Assembly: GCA_041649015.1 (NCBI GenBank)
Contig: JBAZNU010000010.1
Location: 5,110 to 69,109, forward strand
Origin: Ignavibacteria bacterium
Lineage (GTDB): Bacteria; Bacteroidota; Ignavibacteria; Tepidaquicellales; Tepidaquicellaceae
Direction of reading: 5' to 3'
Length of the DNA stretch: 64,000 nt
The notes beneath the pieces are model-generated. The model was given only the letters and a program-made list of their open reading frames with translations. It was not told the origin of the DNA and did no database searches. Positions 37,055-45,852 of this stretch are shown piece by piece (the stretch's first letter is position 1; each line of letters opens with the position of its first letter). Position numbers and translations under genes: made by a program.

Positions 37055-38059
37055 TCAGTTTTTAAGTTTTTTAATCTCCTCAGTCAATGCAGGCAGAACT
37101 TCGAAAACATCACCGATTATACCGTAATCTGCAACCTGAAAGATTGGAGCGTCTTTATCTTTATTAATAGCAACAATGAATTTTGATGATGACATACCTG
37201 CAAGGTGCTGGATAGCGCCGCTTATACCACAAGCAATGTACAGACTCGGGGAGACGGTCTTACCAGTCTGTCCGACCTGATCGCCGTGAGGTCTCCATCC
37301 TGCGTCAACAACAGCGCGTGAGGCACCTGTAGCTGCACCGAGCACTAATGCAAGGTCCTCAATAAGATTGAAATTCTCGGGACCTCTAAGTCCTCTTCCT
37401 CCTGAGACAATTATGTCTGCTTCAGCTACATCGAGCTTGCCTGAGGCTATTGAGACATCTGATACGTACGCCCCAAAATCACCAGCAGTGATACCAAGTG
37501 AATCGGAAGAAATTTTTTCAATTGCAGTATCATTACTATTTTCAACAGCTTTAAATACGTTCGGCCTAATAGTAGCGACAATTTTTTCTGTTTCGGATTT
37601 CACAAAAGTATAGCATTTACCGGCATACGCGGGTCTTTTAAATGAGACAGAACTTTCATCGAAAGCAAACTCAGTGCAATCAGTTATAATTGCAGAGTCA
37701 GTTTTAGCAGCAACGGAAGGTGCGATTTCCTTTCCGAAAGAAGTGGCGGATAATAAGATAATATCATAATCGTTGTTTTTTGCAAAACTACTGATTGCAG
37801 CTGCGAAAGAGCCATGAGAATACTTTATGTCAGAAATCCCGCTTTTGGAGTTCAGGTCATCTAATCCAATTTGATAAACTTTTGAAACACCATATTTACC
37901 GAGAGTTTTCAGCTGTTCGTCTGATGCATTATTAATCGTTATAACTGAAAATTCTTTGCCGAGTTTATCGGAAAGCATTTTCCCAGCGGATACTGCTTCA
38001 ATAGCATTTGATTTAAAACTATTATCTTTTGTTTCTGCGAATACTAATATTTTACTCAT
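37055..38059 (-). CDS. etfA: Electron transfer flavoprotein alpha subunit
   Basis: A 334-residue EtfA. The C-terminal FAD domain shows GGRGLRGPENFNL, AAVGASRAVVDAGW-type motif (ATGASRAVVDAGWRPH), QVGQTGKTVSPSLYIACGISGAIQH and a final IIGDVFEVLPAL, all standard. It works as a dimer with EtfB to pass electrons from dehydrogenases to a membrane quinone oxidoreductase. It is 22 bases downstream of etfB on the minus strand; the Fe-S protein at 31304 is the likely partner. Confidence 0.95.
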   Translation of the reverse strand: MSKILVFAETKDNSFKSNAIEAVSAGKMLSDKLGKEFSVITINNASDEQLKTLGKYGVSKVYQIGLDDLNSKSGISDIKYSHGSFAAAISSFAKNNDYDIILLSATSFGKEIAPSVAAKTDSAIITDCTEFAFDESSVSFKRPAYAGKCYTFVKSETEKIVATIRPNVFKAVENSNDTAIEKISSDSLGITAGDFGAYVSDVSIASGKLDVAEADIIVSGGRGLRGPENFNLIEDLALVLGAATGASRAVVDAGWRPHGDQVGQTGKTVSPSLYIACGISGAIQHLAGMSSSKFIVAINKDKDAPIFQVADYGIIGDVFEVLPALTEEIKKLKN

Positions 38060-38081
38060 AATAGAATTATATTTTAAAGGT

Positions 38082-38831
38082 TTAAATTACTTTAGCTTCT
38101 TCACGTAAAAGTCTGACGAGTTCGGGGACGTTTGCAACGCCGTCTGTAAATATTTTTCCACTGCCTTTTGCGTCCGGAAGTTTCATATCTGTTACTACTG
38201 ATTTGGATGGTTCATCAACCGGGGATCTTTCTTCAATAGGTTTAGACTTTGAAGCCATAATACTTTTAAGGTTTGGATATCGAGGATTATTAATACCCTT
38301 TTGAGTTCCAATAACGACAGGCAATTTAGATTTCAGGATTTCCTTACCGCCTTCAATTTCACGTTCAACTACGACATCCTGACCATTAATTTCAAGTTTA
38401 GTTACTACGTTGACTGAGGGCAGATTTAAGAATTCAGCAGTCATTTTGGGGACAAGAAGTCCGTCAAAATCGATAGACTGTTTGCCAAAAAGAACGATAT
38501 CAGGATTAATTTCCTTTAAAACCATAGCAAGATTCTTAGATACTGTGAATGAATCAAAATCATTGACGGCAGATTTTATCAGAATACCCTTATCAGCACC
38601 CATTTGAAAAGCTTTCTTTATACCTTCTTTTGCTCTATCAGTACCAAAAGAAACGGCAATAACTTCTCCTCCATTTTTCTCTTTAAGCTGAACTGCTTCT
38701 TCAACGGCGAATTCATCGTAAGGATTAATGATAAACGTAACACCTGATTCATCGATTGATTTAGAGTTTCCACCGACCTTAATTTTAGTAGTACTATCGG
38801 GTACGGTTGAAACACAAACTACAATTTTCAT
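38082..38831 (-). CDS. etfB: Electron transfer flavoprotein beta subunit
   Basis: A 249-residue EtfB with IVVCVSTVPDSTTKIKV at the start, INPYDEFAVEEAVQLKEK and a C-terminal NNPRYPNLKSIMASKSKPIEE. The length and motifs match the family, which carries AMP in the beta subunit or a second FAD in bifurcating types. The classical order etfB-etfA is kept, with no third gene in the operon. Bifurcation cannot be decided from sequence. Confidence 0.95.
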   Translation of the reverse strand: MKIVVCVSTVPDSTTKIKVGGNSKSIDESGVTFIINPYDEFAVEEAVQLKEKNGGEVIAVSFGTDRAKEGIKKAFQMGADKGILIKSAVNDFDSFTVSKNLAMVLKEINPDIVLFGKQSIDFDGLLVPKMTAEFLNLPSVNVVTKLEINGQDVVVEREIEGGKEILKSKLPVVIGTQKGINNPRYPNLKSIMASKSKPIEERSPVDEPSKSVVTDMKLPDAKGSGKIFTDGVANVPELVRLLREEAKVI

Positions 38832-39004
38832 AATTCCAGATTAAATTTATAAAATTACTATTTTAACATTAATTTATATTTTAAAATTCAATAAAGACAT
38901 TGAAAAAGATTAAAGAGTATGAGTAAATGTGACTTTAAGCTGCAAGATTAGATGGTGAAAGATACATTGAAAATAATGTAAAATCTGAGTATATTAAAAA
39001 ATAT

Positions 39005-39077
<73 letters not shown>

Positions 39078-39086
39078 CAAAGATAT

Positions 39087-39119
39087 GTCCGAAATGCTGA
39101 TAGTGTTTCGGACTTTTTT
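39087..39119 (+). terminator. Terminator downstream of the initiator tRNA
   Basis: Stem GTCCGAAA / TTTCGGAC with an 11-base loop and a run of six T at 39114-39119. Confidence 0.85.
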
Positions 39120-39160
39120 ATTTATGATGATTATTTAAAAAGATTTATTTAAATTACCGT

Positions 39161-39967
39161 ATGAAGAAATATTATTACATATTTATTCCTGCTGCTGTTC
39201 TCATAATTACGATTTTGTTTTTAGTAACAGACAAGTCCGTACCACAAGAAAGGAGTGATAAAAAGATATTCACGGTAATACTTGATGCGGGGCACGGCGG
39301 CAAGGACCCGGGTACAATTGGAACGACAGGTGTTTATGAAAGAAATATAGTTTTACCAATAACACAGAAGATAAGGGATTATTTAAGCAAGGAATACACA
39401 GATATAAAAGTTATTATGACGAGAGACAGCGATGAATTTATAGAACTTAAGACAAGAGGAACCATATCAAACAGTGAAGGGGGCAATCTTTTCGTAAGCA
39501 TACATTGCAACGCAAAAAAGATTGAAGAAAATGATAAAAGCGGTTTCGAAATATACGTTCTCGATTTAGCTCGTGTTGATGAAGCAAAGAATATTACTTA
39601 TGATGAAAACATGTTCATCGCAAAATCCGAAAAACCAGATTCAGCATTCATTGAGCAGAGAAAAATACTTGCATCTATTTTTCAGCAAACATACCAGAGG
39701 TACAGCAACAGATTTGCAAGTATTATAGAAACTGAAATGATAAAAGGATGCAAACTGCCGAGCAGAGGAGTTTTTCAGGCAGGATTTTGGGTGCTGTTGA
39801 GTGCTTCAATGCCCTCTGTACTCGTTGAGTGCGGCTACCTTTCTAACAAGTCTGATGAAGAATACCTTAAATCAGATAAAGGTCAAACCGAAATTGCAAA
39901 GTCAGTTTTTAAGGCAATCAGATACTTCAAAATGGATTATGACTTTGAAAACTCATTAATGAATTAA
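39161..39967 (+). CDS. N-acetylmuramoyl-L-alanine amidase (Amidase_3)
   Basis: A 268-residue zinc amidase. The N-terminus is a membrane anchor or uncleaved signal (about residues 5-25). The catalytic domain has LDAGHGGKDPGTIG (zinc His), the conserved Glu in ERNIVL, SIHCNA (second zinc His) and VLVECGYLSN (catalytic Glu). It cleaves the amide between MurNAc and the stem peptide during cell division or wall turnover. It lies alone after the initiator tRNA. Length is typical for AmiC/CwlD-type enzymes. Confidence 0.92.
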   Translation: MKKYYYIFIPAAVLIITILFLVTDKSVPQERSDKKIFTVILDAGHGGKDPGTIGTTGVYERNIVLPITQKIRDYLSKEYTDIKVIMTRDSDEFIELKTRGTISNSEGGNLFVSIHCNAKKIEENDKSGFEIYVLDLARVDEAKNITYDENMFIAKSEKPDSAFIEQRKILASIFQQTYQRYSNRFASIIETEMIKGCKLPSRGVFQAGFWVLLSASMPSVLVECGYLSNKSDEEYLKSDKGQTEIAKSVFKAIRYFKMDYDFENSLMN

Positions 39968-40014
39968 ACAAATATAATAATTTATTAATAGCTTATTAAA
40001 GCAGTAGAATAAAA

Positions 40015-40039
40015 AAAGCCGGAAAAACCATCCGGCTTT
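40015..40039 (-). terminator. Terminator shared by convergent genes
   Basis: Stem AAAGCCGGA / TCCGGCTTT with a 7-base loop between the amidase and the T9SS protein genes. On the minus strand it is followed by TTTT, so it best serves the minus-strand gene; on the plus strand a shorter T-run follows. Confidence 0.85.
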
Positions 40040-40058
40040 GATTTAATTTTACACAAAT

Positions 40059-41003
40059 TTATTTCGTTAGAATCATTTTCTTCGTATCTGTAAATTTTTC
40101 AGCAGTTAGTCTATAATAATATACTCCGCTTGACAGGGAACTTCCATTGAACGAAGCCTCATAAATGCCTGCAGTTCTAACTCCGTTGAATAATGTTTGT
40201 ACTTCTCTTCCCAAATAATCAAAAACAACTAAAGTTACAAATGAATTTTCAGGAATGGAATATTGAATCCTTGTGACAGGATTAAAGGGATTCGGATAAT
40301 TTTGTCCCAGCTTAAAATTACTTGGCAATACATTTCCTGTATTTCCTAATGATGTCACCGGACTTATTACATAACGAATTTCTCCGACCATAGCACGGGA
40401 TGCAAACCAGCTTCCAGATGGAGTAAAAGGTGCAGAACGGCCGTCACCTGTTATTAATGTGAGATTAGTATCTGCATACGTACTGTATGGCGGTGTTCCT
40501 GTACCAAAATATCTCGGTCCTGCACCCATAAATTTAATTGCTACCCCTACTGTATCAAAAGCAAGTACTGATATAGTAGGAAGGGTAAATACAAGCGATA
40601 CACCGTTGGTTGTAGGACCTTGAGTTACCGTTACAATTCCGAGCGAAGTCCATCCGTCTGAGGAACTTCCCGGACCAGAGCCCACCGGACCTCCTAATGC
40701 TGTACCATTTCTGGTAAACACTTCAACATTGAAACCTCCCGAGGCTGAAGCAGTGTTTCCAGTTGTCATTTGAGTGACACTAATATTTCTTGACCCAGCA
40801 ATCAGGTCAAAGAACATTGCCCAGTTTGAAGAACCACCGTTGTTTGAAGGACCAGGATTAGCTTGAATTGTGATTGTGTCTAAAAGATTTGGATTAAGAG
40901 CAGCAGTGTTATTTGTTTCAGAGTTTAAACTTCCGTTAAATGAAATAACGACAGCTGTTAAAATAAAAACAAAAACTATTGAATGTTTTAGATTTACTAA
41001 CAT
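40059..41003 (-). CDS. Secreted protein with type IX secretion C-terminal sorting domain
   Basis: A 314-residue protein with a signal peptide (about residues 1-28) and a Thr/Ser/Gly-rich beta domain without an enzymatic motif. The last 80 or so residues carry NYPNPFNPVTRI, VFDYLGREVQTL, AGIYEASFN and SSGVYYYRLTAEKF...KMILTK, the T9SS type A sorting module that targets proteins to the cell surface in Bacteroidota. The export genes are not in this window. The passenger may be an adhesin or surface component; a search is needed to tell. Confidence 0.85.
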   Translation of the reverse strand: MLVNLKHSIVFVFILTAVVISFNGSLNSETNNTAALNPNLLDTITIQANPGPSNNGGSSNWAMFFDLIAGSRNISVTQMTTGNTASASGGFNVEVFTRNGTALGGPVGSGPGSSSDGWTSLGIVTVTQGPTTNGVSLVFTLPTISVLAFDTVGVAIKFMGAGPRYFGTGTPPYSTYADTNLTLITGDGRSAPFTPSGSWFASRAMVGEIRYVISPVTSLGNTGNVLPSNFKLGQNYPNPFNPVTRIQYSIPENSFVTLVVFDYLGREVQTLFNGVRTAGIYEASFNGSSLSSGVYYYRLTAEKFTDTKKMILTK

Positions 41004-41167
41004 ATTGCCCCCAGTTTTATTTATACTTAACGGAACGTAATCAAAAATATGAAGAAACGCAAGTAAAATCTAATTTGGGTTTTTGTATATAATATAAGTG
41101 CTGAAATGAAATTCATCACAAGATTAAATTTTGACGTGTGAATTGAAATGGATTAAAAATTTCGTTG

Positions 41168-41254
41168 CGGAGAAGGAGAGATTCGAACTCTCGATAGAGT
41201 TGCCCCTATAACGGTTTTCGAGACCGCCGCTTTCAACCACTCAGCCACCTCTCC
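41168..41254 (-). tRNA. tRNA-Ser (CGA)
   Basis: An 87-nt class II tRNA with a long variable arm. The acceptor GGAGAGG pairs with CTTCTCC plus G73, and the anticodon loop CTCGAAA gives anticodon CGA for codon UCG. No encoded CCA. Confidence 0.95.
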
Positions 41255-41367
41255 GTAATTTTATTATCTAATTAATTAAATTACCCATATTCTGATTAAG
41301 TTACAATGAAATCAAGAGCAGCGAGAGCAGCAAGAATGTGTGAATTAGAATTATTATGGTACAAAAT

Positions 41368-41411
41368 ATGCGCACTTTATGCGCACTTTATGCGCACTTT
41401 CAGCGCACTTA
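41368..41411. repeat. Four tandem 11-bp repeats between two tRNA genes
   Basis: Units ATGCGCACTTT at 41368-41378, 41379-41389 and 41390-41400 are identical, and the fourth (41401-41411) reads CAGCGCACTTA. The stretch sits in the non-coding spacer between tRNA-Ser and tRNA-Arg. Confidence 0.9.
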
Positions 41412-41505
41412 GAATAAAAATTAATGTAAAAAGGTATAATTAATGATGTGATTTATGAAAAAAAGGACTAATTCTGATTTGATGAAGTCGCGGTAAAAAA
41501 GTTAG

Positions 41506-41577
41506 TACCCCCGAGAGGATTCGAACCTCTAATATCTGATCCGTAGTCAGAGGGTTTATCCATTAGCCTACGGGGGC
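41506..41577 (-). tRNA. tRNA-Arg (ACG)
   Basis: A 72-nt cloverleaf. The acceptor GCCCCCG pairs with CGGGGGT (G1-U72 wobble) plus A73, and the anticodon loop CTACGGA gives ACG, which is usually modified to ICG and reads CGU/CGC/CGA. No encoded CCA. Confidence 0.95.
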
Positions 41578-41763
41578 TTTATTAAACCCGTATAGATTTT
41601 AAATAATAATAAAGATAGTGTTTTTAAAAGTTTTATTAAATCCTATTATGATAAATAGTTTAGCAGGAATTATCGACACTTTATAATTATTCTTCTATAG
41701 CCAATAATATTAATAAAGGAACTTCATTTTTGATGGAAAAATTCTATTTTGCTTTTTAGAGTT

Positions 41764-42522
41764 ATGATAAAAATTACAAACTTAAAGAAAACTTACGAGG
41801 GCGGGATTGAAGCTCTGAACGGCGTATCGTTTGATGTTAATCCATCTGAGATAACTGGTTACATTGGCGTTAATGGAGCGGGTAAATCCACAACGCTAAA
41901 AATTTTGTGCGGTGTGGTTACATTCGACGACGGGGAGGTTTTAATAAACGATTACAAGCTTCCTAATGACGCATTGAAGATTAAATCCATAACAGGTTAC
42001 GTTCCCGAGACTCCTGAATTATTCAATTCATTGAGGGTGACTGAGTATTTTGATTTTTTAAAAGATGTAAGGGAAATTGAAGAAAGCAAATTCTTACGAA
42101 GAGTAGATTATTTTGCTGAGTTGTTTGAATTTAAGGATTTTTTAAATTCATCAATCGGCAAGCTCTCAAAAGGGAACAAACAAAAGGTGCTGATTGTATC
42201 TGCCCTGTTGCATAATCCTGATATTCTACTACTTGACGAGCCGCTTAACGGTCTTGATGCATATTCGATAATAACATTTCAGGATATAATCTCGAAACTC
42301 GCAAAACGAGGAAAGACAATCTTCTACTGTTCTCATTTACTTGATATAATGGAGAAGGTAAGCGACAGAGTAATTATCATAGAGAATGGAAGGATTAAAA
42401 TAAATTCATCAAAAGAAGAGCTCAAGTCAAATAACGATTTCAAGTCATTGGAAAATATATTTCGAGATATGAGAGAAACAAGTTCAAGGAAAGAATTTTC
42501 GTATGACGAGATATTTGATTAA
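41764..42522 (+). CDS. ABC transporter ATP-binding protein
   Basis: About 252 residues with Walker A GVNGAGKST, Q-loop region, signature LSKGNKQKV and Walker B ILLLDEPLNGLD. ATG 41764 begins MIKITNLKKTYEGG, and an in-frame TTG at 41749 would add five residues. It resembles CcmA/YbhF-type exporters, but no permease gene adjoins. The next gene (a beta-barrel protein) starts 20 bases inside its end. A regulatory or export role with a distant permease is possible. Confidence 0.9.
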   Translation: MIKITNLKKTYEGGIEALNGVSFDVNPSEITGYIGVNGAGKSTTLKILCGVVTFDDGEVLINDYKLPNDALKIKSITGYVPETPELFNSLRVTEYFDFLKDVREIEESKFLRRVDYFAELFEFKDFLNSSIGKLSKGNKQKVLIVSALLHNPDILLLDEPLNGLDAYSIITFQDIISKLAKRGKTIFYCSHLLDIMEKVSDRVIIIENGRIKINSSKEELKSNNDFKSLENIFRDMRETSSRKEFSYDEIFD

Positions 42523-44404
42523 TATCTTTCTTTTAACATTTTTCCTTTGTCCGAGTGTAAAGCCGCAGGCTCTTTTATCACTAAAAGATTCGAGCAATTT
42601 TTTCACAACGGATTTTAACAATGATATGAATGCGGCAAATTTCTTTGCTACATTGTCGGTAAAGACGAAAATAAAGAGTATGATGTTTACTGTCCGCAAT
42701 GTATATAACTCCTCAGTAACAAAGTTCACAGAAAACTTTTCCAACGATAACAACAATCTTGAAGTTAGTTCGAGTTACAATTTTGCGAGGAATTTTTATG
42801 CGGGAGCAGGAGCGACGAGTAAGATTGTATATTCAAATCAGCAGCTTGATTTATCGAACGGATACTCAAATTTTTTCTTTACAAGTTTAGATTATTTGCC
42901 TACTGAGGAGTTTTATGTTAATACAAAATTTGGGATTAAAGACGAGAAGCAGATAGGAGTATACAATACCGGATTTTCGGGGATACTTGAATCAAGATTG
43001 AGAAATCTGAATATATCCGATTTTATTTCTTCGGGCAGCATATATATGTCTCTCGATAAATTTTCCGAGAGAACAAATTACAACTATGATTTAAACACAA
43101 CCGTTGACAAGGTATTTTCTGAGAATGCGAGAAACAGCGGTACTTTACGGGCATTTACGCTTCGGACGGACTTCTACACACCTGCGACAAAGAGTATAAC
43201 TGATAATTACGGGGTGATTAATAATATACAGTCAAGACTTGAAGATTATGTTCTTGTGAGTGATGACCTTGATTACAGTTTTAACAGAGATTTAAGGATA
43301 AAAATACAGGGAATGTTTTTTCTGAAGAATATAAAAAACCAATATAAGTTTAAACCAACCAGCTCTGGAATCCTGACAGAGAGTGTTTATGATAATAACA
43401 TAAGAGAAAATTCACTGAGAGCGGGATTTGAGGCAGAATACCGACTGAAGTCATTGAGTACAAGACTGAATGTTTCTTACACAGAAAGGACAGAAGACCA
43501 TGAGCCAATGAACACGGATTATTTGCCGGCAGTGCAGAGGACTGAAATTGAGAAAATTGAAAAGGACAAGAACAATAATAGTAAGACGGCTACGGCTTAC
43601 ATGGAGGTGATGTATAATCTTACAAACACTCATACGTTAAGGGTACAGGGGGCGACATCCATGCTGAGATACGATACTAACAGTGATATTAACTACGACG
43701 ATAGAGATGAGCTTTTGCTGAACGGTATGATAACCCACAGGTATTATAACTTTAAAAATTTTTTATTAGAAACCTCTTTTGAATATAATTCTTCGATTTT
43801 AAATTATATTTTCAAGGAGAAGAGTTCGAATAATAATTCCAACAGAGTTTATAAACTTGGGTCTTACAGTATATTTAAACCTGCTGAAGGTGTTACAACG
43901 AAGAACTTTTTTCAGGTACTTTCAAATTACACTGTTTACAAGTACGAAGATATAGTATCTCAGGTGCAGAGTTTCTCATACAGGCAGCTATATCTGCTTG
44001 ATTCTACTGAGATAAACATTACAAAGAAAGTATATGTCGGTTTATTTGGCGAGCTTAAACTGTACGAGCAGGGACAGTTTAATGAGGATAATTTTTCCGT
44101 AAAGCCGCTTGCATATTATGATGAGAGAACGCTCGGAACGAGCATAAACTATGAAACGCAGGGATTTATTAAGTTTTATCTGGGCTACAGGCACTATATA
44201 AGAAGATTTTATACGTACGAAAGAACGGATAAAATTTTAAAAAGGACGCAGAGTACATACGGACCGTTTGCCGGAATTATAGTGAATATGAAAAATAATT
44301 CAAGTATTTTTTTGCTTGGCGGATTAGACAGGGTAGAAGTAAGCGATAGTCCTGATGTACTTACGTCAGAGAATCTTGTTTTAAAAATTATTTGGAATAT
44401 ATAG
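42503..44404 (+). CDS. Hypothetical outer-membrane beta-barrel protein
   Basis: A 633-residue protein with a signal peptide (MTRYLINIFLLTFFLCPSVKPQ) and dense alternating aromatic/polar strands through the length (for example NYNYDLNTTVDKVF, RYYNFKNFLLETSFEYNSS), suggesting an outer-membrane barrel of 20 or more strands. It ends with a typical aromatic/hydrophobic strand (LVLKIIWNI). I recognise no family. It overlaps the ABC ATPase by 20 bases and is followed after 3 bases by an RsbW-like gene, so the three are likely one transcript. Confidence 0.65.
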   Translation: MTRYLINIFLLTFFLCPSVKPQALLSLKDSSNFFTTDFNNDMNAANFFATLSVKTKIKSMMFTVRNVYNSSVTKFTENFSNDNNNLEVSSSYNFARNFYAGAGATSKIVYSNQQLDLSNGYSNFFFTSLDYLPTEEFYVNTKFGIKDEKQIGVYNTGFSGILESRLRNLNISDFISSGSIYMSLDKFSERTNYNYDLNTTVDKVFSENARNSGTLRAFTLRTDFYTPATKSITDNYGVINNIQSRLEDYVLVSDDLDYSFNRDLRIKIQGMFFLKNIKNQYKFKPTSSGILTESVYDNNIRENSLRAGFEAEYRLKSLSTRLNVSYTERTEDHEPMNTDYLPAVQRTEIEKIEKDKNNNSKTATAYMEVMYNLTNTHTLRVQGATSMLRYDTNSDINYDDRDELLLNGMITHRYYNFKNFLLETSFEYNSSILNYIFKEKSSNNNSNRVYKLGSYSIFKPAEGVTTKNFFQVLSNYTVYKYEDIVSQVQSFSYRQLYLLDSTEINITKKVYVGLFGELKLYEQGQFNEDNFSVKPLAYYDERTLGTSINYETQGFIKFYLGYRHYIRRFYTYERTDKILKRTQSTYGPFAGIIVNMKNNSSIFLLGGLDRVEVSDSPDVLTSENLVLKIIWNI

Positions 44405-44407
44405 GAA

Positions 44408-44824
44408 GTGAAATTGCATAAAGGAAGTCTTATATTGCAAAGCAAGCGAAGCGAGATTAGTAAACTTGAAAATCTGCTATTTACGCTGAATGAGTTCTAT
44501 AAAATAGACCAGGAAAGGTTTGTAAATTTTCACATTGCTGTTTCGGAAGCACTGATGAATGCGATTGTTCACGGTAATAAAGAGTCTAAGGATAAAAGGG
44601 TATATGTTGATATCTTTGAGGAAGAAAATTCTGTAGAGCTAATAATAAAAGATGAAGGAACGGGTTTTAATACGAGCGATGTGCCCGATCCTACGAAGAA
44701 TAACAATCTTTATAAGGACCACGGAAGGGGAATATTTATAATGAAATCACTGACTGACGGATATGAGTGCAAGACGTGCGAAAGCGGAACCACTGTTAAA
44801 CTGAGGATAGTGATAAAAAAGTAA
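44408..44824 (+). CDS. RsbW-like anti-sigma factor/Ser-Thr kinase (HATPase_c_2)
   Basis: A 138-residue single-domain GHKL kinase. The N-box region is SEALMNAIVHGN, and KDEGTGFNTSDVPDP and HGRGIFIMKSLTD are its ATP-binding G1/G2 motifs. Members bind a sigma factor or phosphorylate an STAS anti-anti-sigma protein. It starts at GTG with a good AGGAA 5 bases upstream and lies 3 bases after the beta-barrel gene. A sigma or STAS partner is not next to it. The two PP2C phosphatases near 24-29 kb could oppose its kinase activity. Confidence 0.88.
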   Translation: MKLHKGSLILQSKRSEISKLENLLFTLNEFYKIDQERFVNFHIAVSEALMNAIVHGNKESKDKRVYVDIFEEENSVELIIKDEGTGFNTSDVPDPTKNNNLYKDHGRGIFIMKSLTDGYECKTCESGTTVKLRIVIKK

Positions 44825-44863
44825 TTATTATAAAATATTTTTATTAAATTAAAATAATTAAAA

Positions 44864-45784
44864 ATGAAAATTACAATCGTTGGTGCCGGTAATGTTGGAG
44901 CAACAGCCGCACAAATAATCGTTGACCGAGCTTTGGCAAACGATGTTGTACTGCTTGATATCGTAGAAGGAGTGCCTCAGGGCAAAGCACTTGATATCTA
45001 TCAATCTGCTGCAATACAGTATTCTGACACAAAAATACACGGTGTTAATACGTATGAACTTACTGCAAATTCTGATATTGCTGTAATCACAGCGGGTCTT
45101 CCAAGAAAGCCGGGTATGTCGAGGGATGACCTCTTGAACATTAATGCTGAAATTGTTTCGAATGCCACGAAGGAGATAGTAAAGTACTCACCTAATGCAA
45201 TTATTATAGTAGTCTCGAATCCGCTTGATGCGATGACCTACGTATCGTTTGTAAACAGTCATTTTCCGAGGAACAGGGTTATAGGAATGTCAGGTGTACT
45301 TGATACGGCTCGTTTAAAAGCTTTCATATGTATGGAACTGAATGTTTCAATTGAAAACATAAATGCAATAGTTCTTGGCGGACACGGCGATTCTATGGTG
45401 CCGTTAATCAGGTACACAACCGTTGCGGGTATTCCACTTTCAGACTTACTGCCTAAGAACAGGATTGAGACATTGATAGAAAGGACAAGAAACGGCGGTG
45501 CAGAAATCGTAAAACTACTTAAGTCAGGAAGTGCATATTACGCACCAGCGGCATCTACGGTACAGATGATTGACGCAATCGTAAACAACAGGAAGTGGAT
45601 AATGGCAGGATGTGTTTATCTGCAGGGTGAATTTGGTTATAATGATATATGTCTCGGAGTGCCGATAAAGATAGGTGCACAGGGGATGGAAGAAATTGTT
45701 CCGTTGAAGCTCACTGATGAAGAGAAAGCCGCACTTGATAAGTCGGCAAACGATGTGAAATCGATGTTAAAAGTAGTAAGTTAA
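44864..45784 (+). CDS. mdh: Malate dehydrogenase
   Basis: A 306-residue L-lactate/malate dehydrogenase family member. IVGAGNVGATAAQ binds NAD, AGLPRKPGMSRDDLL carries the substrate-binding Args that favour malate over lactate, SNPLDAMTYV and GGHGDSMVPL (catalytic His) follow. It interconverts malate and oxaloacetate in the TCA cycle. Length is right for the bacterial tetrameric type found in Chlorobi and Bacteroidota. A bidirectional terminator follows. Confidence 0.95.
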   Translation: MKITIVGAGNVGATAAQIIVDRALANDVVLLDIVEGVPQGKALDIYQSAAIQYSDTKIHGVNTYELTANSDIAVITAGLPRKPGMSRDDLLNINAEIVSNATKEIVKYSPNAIIIVVSNPLDAMTYVSFVNSHFPRNRVIGMSGVLDTARLKAFICMELNVSIENINAIVLGGHGDSMVPLIRYTTVAGIPLSDLLPKNRIETLIERTRNGGAEIVKLLKSGSAYYAPAASTVQMIDAIVNNRKWIMAGCVYLQGEFGYNDICLGVPIKIGAQGMEEIVPLKLTDEEKAALDKSANDVKSMLKVVS

Positions 45785-45802
45785 AAATACAATTCAGATA
45801 AC

Positions 45803-45831
45803 AAAAAAGCCCGATATAAGCGGGCTTTTTT
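45803..45831. terminator. Bidirectional terminator between mdh and rpmA
   Basis: Stem AAAAAAGCCCG / CGGGCTTTTTT with a 7-base loop. It has T-runs on both strands and serves mdh (plus) and the rplU-rpmA transcript (minus). Confidence 0.93.
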
Positions 45832-45852
45832 ATATATAAAAACAAATTGCTC

